Assembly (NCBI GenBank): GCA_900768705.1 | Contig: CAAGEB010000049.1 | Location: 1-9,090 of the forward strand | From: Oscillospiraceae bacterium | Lineage (GTDB): Bacteria > Bacillota > Clostridia > Oscillospirales > Ruminococcaceae | Reading direction: 5' to 3' | Length of the DNA: 9,090 nucleotides | Part shown: positions 1 to 5,246 of the stretch, one piece after another | Numbering within the stretch: position 1 is the stretch's first letter | Layout of the letters: every line of letters begins with the position of its first letter | Notes under the pieces: generated by a model | Seen by the model: only the letters and a program-made list of their open reading frames with translations | Told to the model about the DNA's origin: nothing | The model's database searches: none | Position numbers and translations under genes: made by a program

Positions 1-383
1 ACAATCCAATGACCGTAGCTATGGGCGATACCGCCGAAATGCAGAAAGCAATCGAAATGCTGTCCGAGGTCAAGGAAAGTATTATGAACGCTTATGAAAT
101 CAAGACGGGCATGAGCCGCGCGAAGATTTCTCACCTCATGGACGCTGAAACATGGATGAACGCAAACAAGGCGGTGGAACTCGGCTTTGCGGACGGTATT
201 CTTGCCCGTGAAGAGCCTATGGAGGAACAGCCAGCTAACGCTCTGATGTATTCAGAAGCGCAGGTGGTTAATTCCCTTATGGATAGGCTTGCGGAGAAAT
301 GCCGCATAGCCCCTAAAACCGAACACAAAACCAAAGCCGAGGATTTATTTTCTCGGCTCGATTTAATCAAGAATTGGAGGTAA
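1..383 (+). CDS. ClpP-related prohead (head maturation) protease, C-terminal part (5' truncated)
   Basis: The reading frame is already open at base 3 (codons AAT, CCA, then ATG at 9), so this is the 3' end of a longer gene and the ATG at 9 is an internal Met. The visible part resembles the C-terminal section of ClpP-like serine proteases that process HK97-type proheads: a segment with MDAETWMNANKAVELGFADG (about 138-200), matching the ClpP stretch that ends in EAxxYGLxD. The Asp codon at 141-143 is a candidate for the third member of the Ser-His-Asp triad; the Ser and His would lie upstream of the window. After it comes a Glu-rich tail and a final helix (SRLDLIKNW), common in phage members and possibly a scaffold contact. 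Its position directly before the capsid gene supports the role: cleaving the capsid N-terminal delta domain and itself during head maturation. The family call is from motif recognition by eye. Confidence 0.85.
   Translation, partial: NPMTVAMGDTAEMQKAIEMLSEVKESIMNAYEIKTGMSRAKISHLMDAETWMNANKAVELGFADGILAREEPMEEQPANALMYSEAQVVNSLMDRLAEKCRIAPKTEHKTKAEDLFSRLDLIKNWR
376..380 (+). promoter_or_regulatory. Ribosome binding site of the capsid gene
   Basis: GGAGG at 376-380 lies 8 nt before the ATG at 389 and overlaps the last codons of the protease gene. It decides the capsid start: the in-frame TTG at 374 lies at this site and cannot use it, so ATG 389 is preferred. Confidence 0.85.
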
Positions 384-388
384 CACAC

Positions 389-1588
389 ATGACTATTATG
401 GAACTGCGCGAGAAGCGCAACAAGGCATGGGAAGCAGCAAAGGCTTTCGTTGAAACCAAGCGCGACAAGGACGGGCTTCTGTCTGCGGAAGATGCCGCCG
501 CTTACTCCGAAATGGAGCAGAAAATCAAGGACTACGGCGCTGAAATCGAGCGTATGGAGCAGATGGAGAGTATTGAAAACGCTCTCAACAAGCCTGTTTC
601 CGCACCTCTCACAGGAAAGCCGATGAACGGCGCTGACAAGCCCAAAACAGGCAGGGCGAGTGATGAATACAAGGCGGCAATGCTGAACGCTCTCCGCACC
701 AATTTTCGTCAGATTTCAAATGTTCTTTCCGAGGGCATTGACGCAAACGGCGGATACCTTGTTCCCGAGGAGTACGACAGCCGCCTTATCGACGCGCTGA
801 CCGAGGAAAATATCATCAGAAAGCTGGGTCACACGATTACCACAAGCGGCGAACACAAGATAAATATTGCCGCAACAAAGCCCGCCGCAGCGTGGATTGA
901 CGAGGGCGGCGCGCTCACTTTCGGGGACGCAACTTTTGCGCAGATTAACCTTGACGCGCACAAGCTGCACGTTGCGGTTAAGGTAACGGAGGAGCTGCTC
1001 TACGACAACGCTTTCGGTCTTGAAAACTACATAATTGAGCAGTTCGGCAAGGCGCTGTCCAATGCGGAGGAGGACGCTTTCCTCAACGGTGACGGTGTTG
1101 GAAAGCCCCTCGGCATTTTTGCGGATAATGGTGGCGGCGAAGTGGCAATCACCACAGCAAGCGCGACCACGATAACCGCAGACGAGGTAATCAACCTTGT
1201 TTACTCGCTTAAACGCCCCTACCGCAAGAACGCGAAGTTCATCATGAATGACCAGACTGTCGCGGCGCTCCGCAAGCTGAAAGATAACAACGGCGCGTAT
1301 CTGTGGCAGCCCTCGCTTCAGGCGGGCGAACCCGACAGGCTGTTCGGCTATGAGGTTTACACCTCGCCCTATGTTCCCACGATTGCGGCGGGAAAGCCTG
1401 TTATTGCATTCGGAGATTTCAGCTACTACAACATCGGCGACCGTGGCACTCGTTCTTTTGCGGAACTCAAGGAACTGTACGCAGGAACCGGTATGGTGGG
1501 CTTTGTAGCAAAGGAGCGCGTTGACGGCAAGCTGATTCTTCCCGAGGCGGTGCAGATTCTCAAAATGAAAGCAGGCTCCGCTTCGTGA
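389..1588 (+). CDS. Major capsid protein, HK97 fold
   Basis: This 399-residue protein is the expected length for an unprocessed HK97-type major capsid protein. Residues about 1-70 are charged and helical (ELREKRNKAWEAAKAF onward), which fits the N-terminal delta domain that acts as an internal scaffold. A Pro/Gly/Lys-rich linker (about 71-95) follows, a plausible region for cleavage by the upstream protease. The folded part shows family motifs: GGYLVPEEYDSRLIDAL near 120-135, the DAFLNGDGVGKPLGIF segment near 230-245, and NDQTVAALRKLKD followed by LFGYEVYTSPYVP near 285-335. It should form the icosahedral shell as hexamers and pentamers. The start is ATG 389 with GGAGG 8 nt upstream. The stop (TGA 1586-1588) shares one base with the next ATG. 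Whether it makes HK97-style covalent cross-links cannot be told by eye. Confidence 0.95.
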   Translation: MTIMELREKRNKAWEAAKAFVETKRDKDGLLSAEDAAAYSEMEQKIKDYGAEIERMEQMESIENALNKPVSAPLTGKPMNGADKPKTGRASDEYKAAMLNALRTNFRQISNVLSEGIDANGGYLVPEEYDSRLIDALTEENIIRKLGHTITTSGEHKINIAATKPAAAWIDEGGALTFGDATFAQINLDAHKLHVAVKVTEELLYDNAFGLENYIIEQFGKALSNAEEDAFLNGDGVGKPLGIFADNGGGEVAITTASATTITADEVINLVYSLKRPYRKNAKFIMNDQTVAALRKLKDNNGAYLWQPSLQAGEPDRLFGYEVYTSPYVPTIAAGKPVIAFGDFSYYNIGDRGTRSFAELKELYAGTGMVGFVAKERVDGKLILPEAVQILKMKAGSAS

Positions 1589-1899
1589 TGAATGAACTGC
1601 TGACCAAAGTAAAGCAGAACCTCATACTTGAACACTCGGCGGACGATGTACTTCTTGTAAACTACATCACCGCCGCTATTTCCTATGCGGAAAGCTATCA
1701 GCACGTTGAACAGGGCTATTACACCGACAACCCGATGTCAGCGACTACCGAACAGGCGGTCATTATGCTTGCAAGTCACTTTTACGAAAGCCGTGACGGT
1801 TCAACCGGTGGCTTTTTCGGGGACAATGTTCAGGCGGGAAAGCAGGTGTGGGATACAGTGAATATGCTGCTGCGGTTAGACAGGCGGTGGATAGTATGA
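1588..1899 (+). CDS. gp6-like head-tail connector protein
   Basis: This 103-residue, mostly helical protein fits the gp6-like head-tail connector family (Phage_connect / gp15 of SPP1 type). That family forms a ring under the portal through which DNA passes. The N-terminus has the typical pattern: a short helix (LLTKVKQNLIL), an acidic turn with SADDVLLVNYITAAI and then ESYQH. A second helix pair follows (QAVIMLASHFYESRD), with a C-terminal helix ending in MLLRLDRRWIV. The start is ATG 1588, which forms a TGATG junction with the capsid stop; an in-frame GTG sits just before it at 1585. No strong Shine-Dalgarno is seen, so re-initiation by ribosomes finishing the capsid gene is likely. The 3' end overlaps the next start by 4 nt (ATGA). 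The position after the capsid gene agrees with the family call. Confidence 0.85.
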   Translation: MNELLTKVKQNLILEHSADDVLLVNYITAAISYAESYQHVEQGYYTDNPMSATTEQAVIMLASHFYESRDGSTGGFFGDNVQAGKQVWDTVNMLLRLDRRWIV

Positions 1900-2228
1900 G
1901 TTTCGGCAAGATGAATAAATCCATTGAAATAACGCAGAAACAGGTCGTAACCGACAGCGAGGGGTTTCAGTCTGAAACCGATGTTGTTGTGGCAAAGGTC
2001 AGAGCCTATCGTGAGGGGCGGCACGGCAGTGAAAACTGGGCAAACCGTGCCGTTTTCTCGTCGGCTACCGACTTGTTCCGTTTCCGCACAATTCCCGATT
2101 TGCAAGTAACAACGGAAATGCGTATTTTATGCGATGATTCTGTATTTGAGATAACCTCCGTGGAGGACGTAAAAGGTCGCGGAATGTATGTTGAAGTCTT
2201 ATGTAAGGAGGTCGAGCCAAGTGGCTAA
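1896..2228 (+). CDS. Phage head-tail adaptor (head closure) protein
   Basis: This 110-residue protein resembles the head-tail adaptor / head-closure family (Phage_H_T_join; SPP1 gp16 type), which caps the connector and offers the docking surface for the tail. Typical features are an N-terminal strand with IEITQKQVVTDSEGFQSETD, then KVRAYREGR, a central FRFRTIPDLQVTTEMRI segment, an SVFEITSVEDVKGRGMY strand pair and a short C-terminal VLCKEVEPSG. The preferred start is ATG 1896, which overlaps the previous stop as ATGA and follows a GGTGG at 1886-1890. An upstream GTG at 1848 keeps the frame open but lies well inside the connector gene and would add 16 residues unlike the family. The 3' end overlaps the next gene by 8 nt and contains that gene's ribosome binding site. 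Confidence 0.82.
   Translation: MSFGKMNKSIEITQKQVVTDSEGFQSETDVVVAKVRAYREGRHGSENWANRAVFSSATDLFRFRTIPDLQVTTEMRILCDDSVFEITSVEDVKGRGMYVEVLCKEVEPSG
2205..2211 (+). promoter_or_regulatory. Ribosome binding site deciding a GTG start
   Basis: AAGGAGG at 2205-2211 lies inside the end of the adaptor gene, 9 nt before the GTG at 2221. It selects GTG 2221 over the TTG at 2188 for the gp10-like gene. The same 12 bases (AAGGAGGTCGAG) recur at 2632-2643 before the next GTG start. Confidence 0.8.
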
Positions 2229-2652
2229 AGCAGAAGTGAAAATGCCCGATGAGTTCCTTGCGAAACTGTCACGGCTCGGTTCGCATAGTGACAGCATTGC
2301 CGAAAAGGTATTGCAGGCAGGCGGCGAGGTCGCTTTGGATAAGGTTCGGAGCAACCTTTCCGCTGTGGTGGGTGTCGGGAACAAAAGCGAATCCCGCTCC
2401 ACGGGCGAACTTGAACGCTCTCTCGGCTTATCTCCCGTTATGGTTGACAAAAACGGCAATCACGACATCAAAGTCGGCTTTTCCGAACCTCGTTCCGATG
2501 GTTCAAGCAACGCTAAAATCGCAAATATCCTTGAATACGGAACAAGTTCACAACAGGCAAAACCCTTTCTGAAACCCGCAAAATCCGCAGTGAAAAAGCA
2601 GTGCGTGGACGCTATGAAATCCGCTTTTGAAAAGGAGGTCGAGGGGCTGTGA
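2221..2652 (+). CDS. HK97 gp10-like neck / tail-joining protein
   Basis: This 143-residue protein fits the HK97 gp10 family, a small component at the head-tail interface. The N-terminal part is helical (DEFLAKLSRLGSHSDSIAEK). The middle is a variable Ser-rich loop. The diagnostic signature is near residues 98-118, where IANILEYGTSSQQAKPFLKP matches the family pattern of an E-x-G-T turn followed by a PFL/PFx motif. A basic helix ends the protein (AMKSAFEKEVEGL). The start is GTG 2221, supported by AAGGAGG 9 nt upstream; ATG 2242 is a weaker alternative with no comparable spacing. The gene overlaps both neighbours: 8 nt with the adaptor stop and 4 nt (GTGA) with the next start. This points to coupled translation and near-equal stoichiometry of the neck proteins. 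Confidence 0.85.
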   Translation: MAKAEVKMPDEFLAKLSRLGSHSDSIAEKVLQAGGEVALDKVRSNLSAVVGVGNKSESRSTGELERSLGLSPVMVDKNGNHDIKVGFSEPRSDGSSNAKIANILEYGTSSQQAKPFLKPAKSAVKKQCVDAMKSAFEKEVEGL

Positions 2653-2993
2653 GCTTGCTTTCCGAACTTGCCGAAATTGCGAAACGGCTGAAAATCCCCG
2701 CGCGGACTGCGGTTTACTCGGGAAAGCCACCCGATGAATATTTGGTGTTCACTCCGCTCTACGACAGCTTTGAAATTCATGCGGATAACAAGCCCGAAAT
2801 TGATGTACAGGAAGTGCGGATTTCGCTGTTCAGCAAGGGTAATTACAATCAGACCAAAAGCAAAATTATCCGCGACCTTATCAGCGCAGATATTACTATA
2901 ACTGCCCGAAAAAATGTCGGTCACGAGGACGATACGGGCTACCATCACTATGCCATTGACGTGGCAAAAGAATACGGAATGGAGGAGATATAA
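2649..2993 (+). CDS. Probable tail completion / tail terminator protein
   Basis: This 114-residue protein sits exactly where siphophages encode the tail completion (terminator) protein that caps the tail tube before head joining, between the gp10-like protein and the major tail protein. It begins with a helix (LLSELAEIAKRLKIPARTAVYSG), then a strand-rich core (YLVFTPLYDSFEIHADNK, EIDVQEVRISLFSKGNY), a helix (KSKIIRDLISADITI) and a final DTGYHHYAIDVAKEYG strand. This order of secondary structure fits known terminator proteins, but I do not recognise a diagnostic sequence motif, so the call rests on order, size and layout. The GTG start at 2649 overlaps the previous stop (GTGA) and follows AAAGGAGG at 2631-2638. 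Its own stop directly abuts the next ATG. Confidence 0.65.
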   Translation: MSLLSELAEIAKRLKIPARTAVYSGKPPDEYLVFTPLYDSFEIHADNKPEIDVQEVRISLFSKGNYNQTKSKIIRDLISADITITARKNVGHEDDTGYHHYAIDVAKEYGMEEI

Positions 2994-3617
2994 ATGGCAA
3001 CTATAGGTTTGGATATGCTGTATTTTGCGCCTATAACCGAGGACGAAAACGGCGATGAAACATACGGCACTCCCGCAAAACTCGCCAAGGCTATGACTGC
3101 GGATTTGTCCGTGGAGCTTGCCGAGGCAACGCTTTATGCCGATGACGGAGCGTCCGAAATCGTCAAGGAGTTCAAGAGCGGAACTCTTTCCCTAGGTATT
3201 GACGACATAGGCAACAGCATCGCTTCTGTTCTGACGGGAGCGACTATTGACAGCAACAACGTGGTTATTTCCGCAAGCGAGGACGGAGGGAATCCTGTGG
3301 CTATCGGTTTTCGGGCGAAGAAGTCCAACGGAAAGTACAGATATTTCTGGCTTTACAGGGTCAAGTTCGGTATTCCGTCAACCTCGCTTGCTACCAAGGG
3401 CGACAGCATTACATTTTCTACGCCGACTATCGAGGGCACGGTTCTCCGCAGAAACAAGCCGGATGGCAGCGGAAAGCACCCGTGGAAAGCGGAAGTCACC
3501 GAGGGCGAAAAGGACGTTCCGGCAAGCGTTGTTACTGACTGGTACAAGTCGGTTTATGAGCCGGCTTACGCGGCAATTCTGCCCGAAACTTTACCAACAG
3601 AAAACGAGGAGGTTTAA
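2994..3617 (+). CDS. Major tail protein, phi13 type
   Basis: This 207-residue protein is a tail-tube subunit of the phi13-like major tail family. The N-terminus (IGLDMLYFAPITEDENGDETY followed by GTPAKLAKAM) is characteristic, as are the acidic ATLYADDGASEIVKEFKSGTL stretch near 45-65 and the strand pair NGKYRYFWLYRVKFGIPS near 110-127. TKGDSITFSTPTIEGTVLRR follows, with a C-terminal WYKSVYEPAY. It should polymerise into stacked hexameric rings around the tape measure protein. The start ATG 2994 directly follows the previous stop (TAA 2991-2993), with GGAGG at 2981-2985. No extra Ig-like C-terminal domain is present, so this is the compact form. Three bases separate its stop from the chaperone ATG. 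Confidence 0.92.
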   Translation: MATIGLDMLYFAPITEDENGDETYGTPAKLAKAMTADLSVELAEATLYADDGASEIVKEFKSGTLSLGIDDIGNSIASVLTGATIDSNNVVISASEDGGNPVAIGFRAKKSNGKYRYFWLYRVKFGIPSTSLATKGDSITFSTPTIEGTVLRRNKPDGSGKHPWKAEVTEGEKDVPASVVTDWYKSVYEPAYAAILPETLPTENEEV

Positions 3618-3620
3618 TCT

Positions 3621-4001
3621 ATGGAAAACGAGCGCAGTTCACTTATCACAATCGGCGGTGAGAAGTACGAAATGGTTCTCACCACACGCGCGACAAAGGC
3701 AATTTCTGCTCGATACGGCGGTCTGGACAATCTCGGTGATAAGCTGATGAAGTCCGAGAATATGGAGATGGCGCTTGATGAAATCGTGTGGCTGATAACG
3801 CTGCTCTGCAATCAGGGAATACAGATTCACAACCTCAAATGCGGGGATAAGAAACCGCTGCTCACCGAGGAAACCGTGGAACTTCTCACCTCTCCCGGCG
3901 AGCTTGCGGAGTACAAAGACGCTATAACCGAAGCTATGCTGAAAGGCACAAAAAGAAACATTGTCAGCGAGGATAACTCAAAAAACTCGGCGGTCGGGTG
4001 A
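3621..4001 (+). CDS. Tail assembly chaperone, short (gpG-like) form
   Basis: This 126-residue protein lies between the major tail protein and the tape measure, the standard position of the lambda gpG equivalent, which binds the tape measure and recruits tail-tube subunits. It has an N-terminal strand pair (SSLITIGGEKYEMVLTTRATKAI), then helices including YGGLDNLGDKLMKSEN and ALDEIVWLITLLCNQGIQIH, and an acidic/basic C-terminal region (EYKDAITEAMLKGTKRN). The start is ATG 3621 with GAGGAGG at 3606-3612. The last five codons before the stop (TGA 3999-4001) follow a canonical slippery heptamer, so a fraction of ribosomes should shift into the -1 frame and make a longer protein. The sequence-level evidence for the frameshift is strong; the chaperone role follows from position and organisation. 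Confidence 0.9.
   Translation: MENERSSLITIGGEKYEMVLTTRATKAISARYGGLDNLGDKLMKSENMEMALDEIVWLITLLCNQGIQIHNLKCGDKKPLLTEETVELLTSPGELAEYKDAITEAMLKGTKRNIVSEDNSKNSAVG
3980..3986 (+). promoter_or_regulatory. Slippery heptamer A AAA AAC for programmed -1 frameshifting
   Basis: In the chaperone frame the codons are TCA AAA AAC TCG, so 3980-3986 reads A AAA AAC in the exact X XXY YYZ phase. Both the P-site and A-site tRNAs can re-pair with AAA after a one-base backward slip. The -1 frame is open from 3977 (a TAA at 3974-3976 blocks it further upstream) to 4189. A GAGGA at 3969-3973 could act as an internal Shine-Dalgarno-like element, though its 6-nt spacing is shorter than in dnaX. Confidence 0.9.
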
Positions 4002-4189
4002 ATGATAGCGAGTTGTTCACCCGACTGTTCTATTATGGCACGGCGCAGCTGCACCTCGCATCGGAAGAGGTGTGGCTTATGCCGTTCGGGTTTCTGATGG
4101 ATTTGTGGGAGTGTCATAAGCAGTTTATGGGGATTGCTAAGCCGAAGCGGGAAGTTGATATTGATGAGGTTGTGCCGGTGGGGATTTAA
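3986..4189 (+). CDS. Tail assembly chaperone, -1 frameshift extension (gpT-like part of the GT fusion)
   Basis: This is the second frame of the chaperone gene. After a -1 shift at 3980-3986, decoding would continue at CTC 3986 and run to TAA 4187-4189. It adds 67 residues to the first 122, giving a 189-residue fusion. The new part begins LGGRVNDSELFTRLFYYG and ends with a short basic/acidic tail (PKREVDIDEVVPVGI), a style I associate with this chaperone family. Independent initiation is possible only from a GTG at 3998, which overlaps the upstream stop as GTGA. It has no good Shine-Dalgarno and lies inside the 5' arm of the hairpin, so frameshifting is the better explanation. In lambda the GT fusion is made at low level and its T part contacts the tail tube protein; the same role is inferred here. 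Confidence 0.85.
   Translation, partial: LGGRVNDSELFTRLFYYGTAQLHLASEEVWLMPFGFLMDLWECHKQFMGIAKPKREVDIDEVVPVGI
3993..4025 (+). promoter_or_regulatory. Frameshift-stimulating stem-loop
   Basis: Bases 3993-4002 (GTCGGGTGAA) are perfectly complementary to 4016-4025 (TTCACCCGAC), giving a 10-bp stem with a 13-nt loop. It can be extended outward by G3992-T4026 and C3991-G4027 and inward by several wobble pairs. The stem begins 6 nt after the slippery heptamer, within the usual stimulator distance of about 5-9 nt. The zero-frame stop lies inside the 5' arm. No T-tract follows, so this is not a terminator. Confidence 0.88.
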
Positions 4190-4205
4190 TAATTTCAAAA
4201 AAAGG

Positions 4206-4234
4206 TTGAAAAAAGTGGAAATGTGTAGTATAAT
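4206..4234 (+). promoter_or_regulatory. Near-consensus sigma-A/sigma-70 promoter of the cargo gene
   Basis: TTGAAA at 4206-4211 (5 of 6 to consensus) and TATAAT at 4229-4234 (6 of 6) are separated by exactly 17 nt. Transcription would start near 4241, giving a leader of about 140 nt before the ATG at 4380. It lies just after the chaperone stop in AT-rich sequence, so the cargo gene can be expressed independently of the late operon, for example in a lysogen. Confidence 0.8.
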
Positions 4235-4273
4235 GATTTATATAGGATAATAAAGCTGACTGATACTCATTTT

Positions 4274-4315
4274 GTGTGAATATTATTGGATATTTTCCAA
4301 TCATTTTCAACACAC
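4274..4315 (+). other. Imperfect hairpin in the cargo-gene leader
   Basis: The inner stem is ATTGGA (4285-4290) with TCCAAT (4296-4301) around a 5-nt loop. An outer GTGTG (4274-4278) can pair with CACAC (4311-4315), with internal mismatches and bulges between. It lies between the promoter and the start codon, so it would be in the mRNA leader. No T-tract follows. It could stabilise the transcript, bind a regulator as DNA, or be chance in AT-rich sequence. Confidence 0.4.
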
Positions 4316-4366
4316 GATTTAATTGAACGACATATAGTTGGCTTCTTACAAAAGAATCACAGTGTT

Positions 4367-4372
4367 GGAGAG
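4367..4372 (+). promoter_or_regulatory. Ribosome binding site of the cargo gene
   Basis: GGAGAG at 4367-4372 is 7 nt before ATG 4380 and is the only good Shine-Dalgarno match near the start. It favours ATG 4380 over the in-frame TTG at 4338, which has none, and over the out-of-frame ATG at 4375, which would be only 2 nt away. Confidence 0.7.
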
Positions 4373-4379
4373 TGATGAT

Positions 4380-5087
4380 ATGGCTTTTTTCGATGCTAAA
4401 CAACTGCCCTCGGCCAAAGATGAATATGTGTGCTTTATTGACATAATGGGAATACAATCCAAAATGTCACATAGCATAAACCAATCCTCAAATTTCATTT
4501 TCAAACTTCATGCTATTATTCTTGAATGTTGGCGAACAACCTCATATAGTCATATATCCGTATACCCTATCATGGATGGTGCATACATTACCTCAAGTAA
4601 CAAATCCGAAATTCTCAATCTTCTTACATATATTTACAATTCGCTTGTAACCAGTCTTATGAAAGAAGATGATTATAAATATTGGTTTTGGATTAGGGCG
4701 TCTTTAGCTTATGGAAAAATCATACACGGAAGAAATATTCCGTATGACGCTTCCCTTGAATTCTCAACAAGAGTAGGTTATAAGGAACAACTCTTAATTG
4801 GTGAACCTATGATTCTAGCTTATACAGGCGAACGAAATGCTGCACCAATGGGAATATTCATAGATAATAGTGCGTCAGCAAAATACCAAGGAGTTCCTTC
4901 TGATTGGCGATGGTTCCAAAATCGAAACATCAAAGTCGAGCAATCACAAATAGAAATATTTACTCGAAAAATGAATGAGTGCTATGACCACATGGGCAAA
5001 ATGTGGAATGAAGAAGAATATCCTCTTGACAAACGTGCAGAACATTTGAAGAGATTTAATGAGTATTATACACTACCACTCAAATAA
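4380..5087 (+). CDS. Moron cargo protein with a divergent class III nucleotidyl-cyclase-like fold
   Basis: This 235-residue protein (numbered from ATG 4380) is not a structural phage protein I recognise. Its pattern resembles class III nucleotidyl cyclases and the widespread family that carries an F-x-D-x-L-G-F start. YVCFIDIMGIQSKM (about 16-29) holds Asp21. SVYPIMDGAYITS (about 60-72) holds Asp66, 45 residues later, near the usual spacing of the two metal-binding Asp. WIRASLAYGKI (about 104-114) matches the R-x-x-x-x-x-G strand. LLIGEPMILAYTGE plus AAPMGIFID (about 138-162) matches the G-x-x-V-N-x-A-x-R and later strand. The canonical Asn and Arg there are Ile and Thr, so classical activity is doubtful. 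No signal peptide or membrane segment is seen, so it is probably cytosolic. It is AT-rich (15 of 60 G+C in 4621-4680) against 36 of 60 at 5761-5820 in the tape measure gene. With its own promoter and terminators it looks acquired. Its role is unknown. Confidence 0.75.
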   Translation: MAFFDAKQLPSAKDEYVCFIDIMGIQSKMSHSINQSSNFIFKLHAIILECWRTTSYSHISVYPIMDGAYITSSNKSEILNLLTYIYNSLVTSLMKEDDYKYWFWIRASLAYGKIIHGRNIPYDASLEFSTRVGYKEQLLIGEPMILAYTGERNAAPMGIFIDNSASAKYQGVPSDWRWFQNRNIKVEQSQIEIFTRKMNECYDHMGKMWNEEEYPLDKRAEHLKRFNEYYTLPLK

Positions 5088-5152
5088 TTTGTTAATAGCA
5101 AATATGTTGTTTCATTTCTAAGCAACCACAAATGTGTTAATTCATTCTTTTT

Positions 5153-5180
5153 AAAGGAGCAACCACCCGGCTGCTCCTTT
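5153..5180 (+). terminator. Terminator-like hairpin 1 after the cargo gene
   Basis: AAAGGAGCA (5153-5161) pairs perfectly with TGCTCCTTT (5172-5180) around a 10-nt loop. The T-rich end of the 3' arm runs into TTTTATC, a short U-tract. It lies 65 nt after the cargo stop. The short tail means termination may be partial. Confidence 0.6.
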
Positions 5181-5196
5181 TATCATATCCCCCACC

Positions 5197-5217
5197 GAGC
5201 CGCAAGGCTCTTTTTTT
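5197..5217 (+). terminator. Rho-independent terminator 2 before the tape measure gene
   Basis: GAGCC (5197-5201) and GGCTC (5206-5210) form a 5-bp GC-rich stem closed by a GCAA tetraloop, followed at once by seven T (5211-5217). The form is classical although the stem is short. It stands 13 nt before the tape measure Shine-Dalgarno, so late transcripts coming from the head genes would also meet it. Confidence 0.7.
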
Positions 5218-5230
5218 ATGCCCTTTTTCC

Positions 5231-5237
5231 AAGGAGG
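5231..5237 (+). promoter_or_regulatory. Strong ribosome binding site of the tape measure gene
   Basis: AAGGAGG at 5231-5237, continued as TGA, is 9 nt before ATG 5247. It lies just after terminator 2. No convincing promoter is seen between the terminator and this site. Confidence 0.8.
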
Positions 5238-5246
5238 TGACGCAGA

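Noticed and set aside
374..388. TTG 374 as capsid start
   Set aside because: It overlaps the GGAGG ribosome binding site itself. ATG 389 has optimal spacing.
3247..3747. 166-codon + strand frame over the major tail protein
   Set aside because: It overlaps two well supported genes in another frame and the protein is Arg/Ser-rich with no family pattern.
3993..4025. Hairpin as a transcription terminator
   Set aside because: No T-tract follows it and it lies inside an open coding frame at the right distance from a slippery heptamer, so a frameshift stimulator is the better reading.
4338..4379. TTG 4338 as the start of the cargo gene
   Set aside because: It has no Shine-Dalgarno. ATG 4380 has GGAGAG at 7 nt, and the extra 14 residues lie outside the recognisable fold.
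4375..4446. Small out-of-frame ORF from ATG 4375
   Set aside because: It is only 23 codons, the ribosome binding site would be 2 nt away, and it lies entirely over the cargo gene start.
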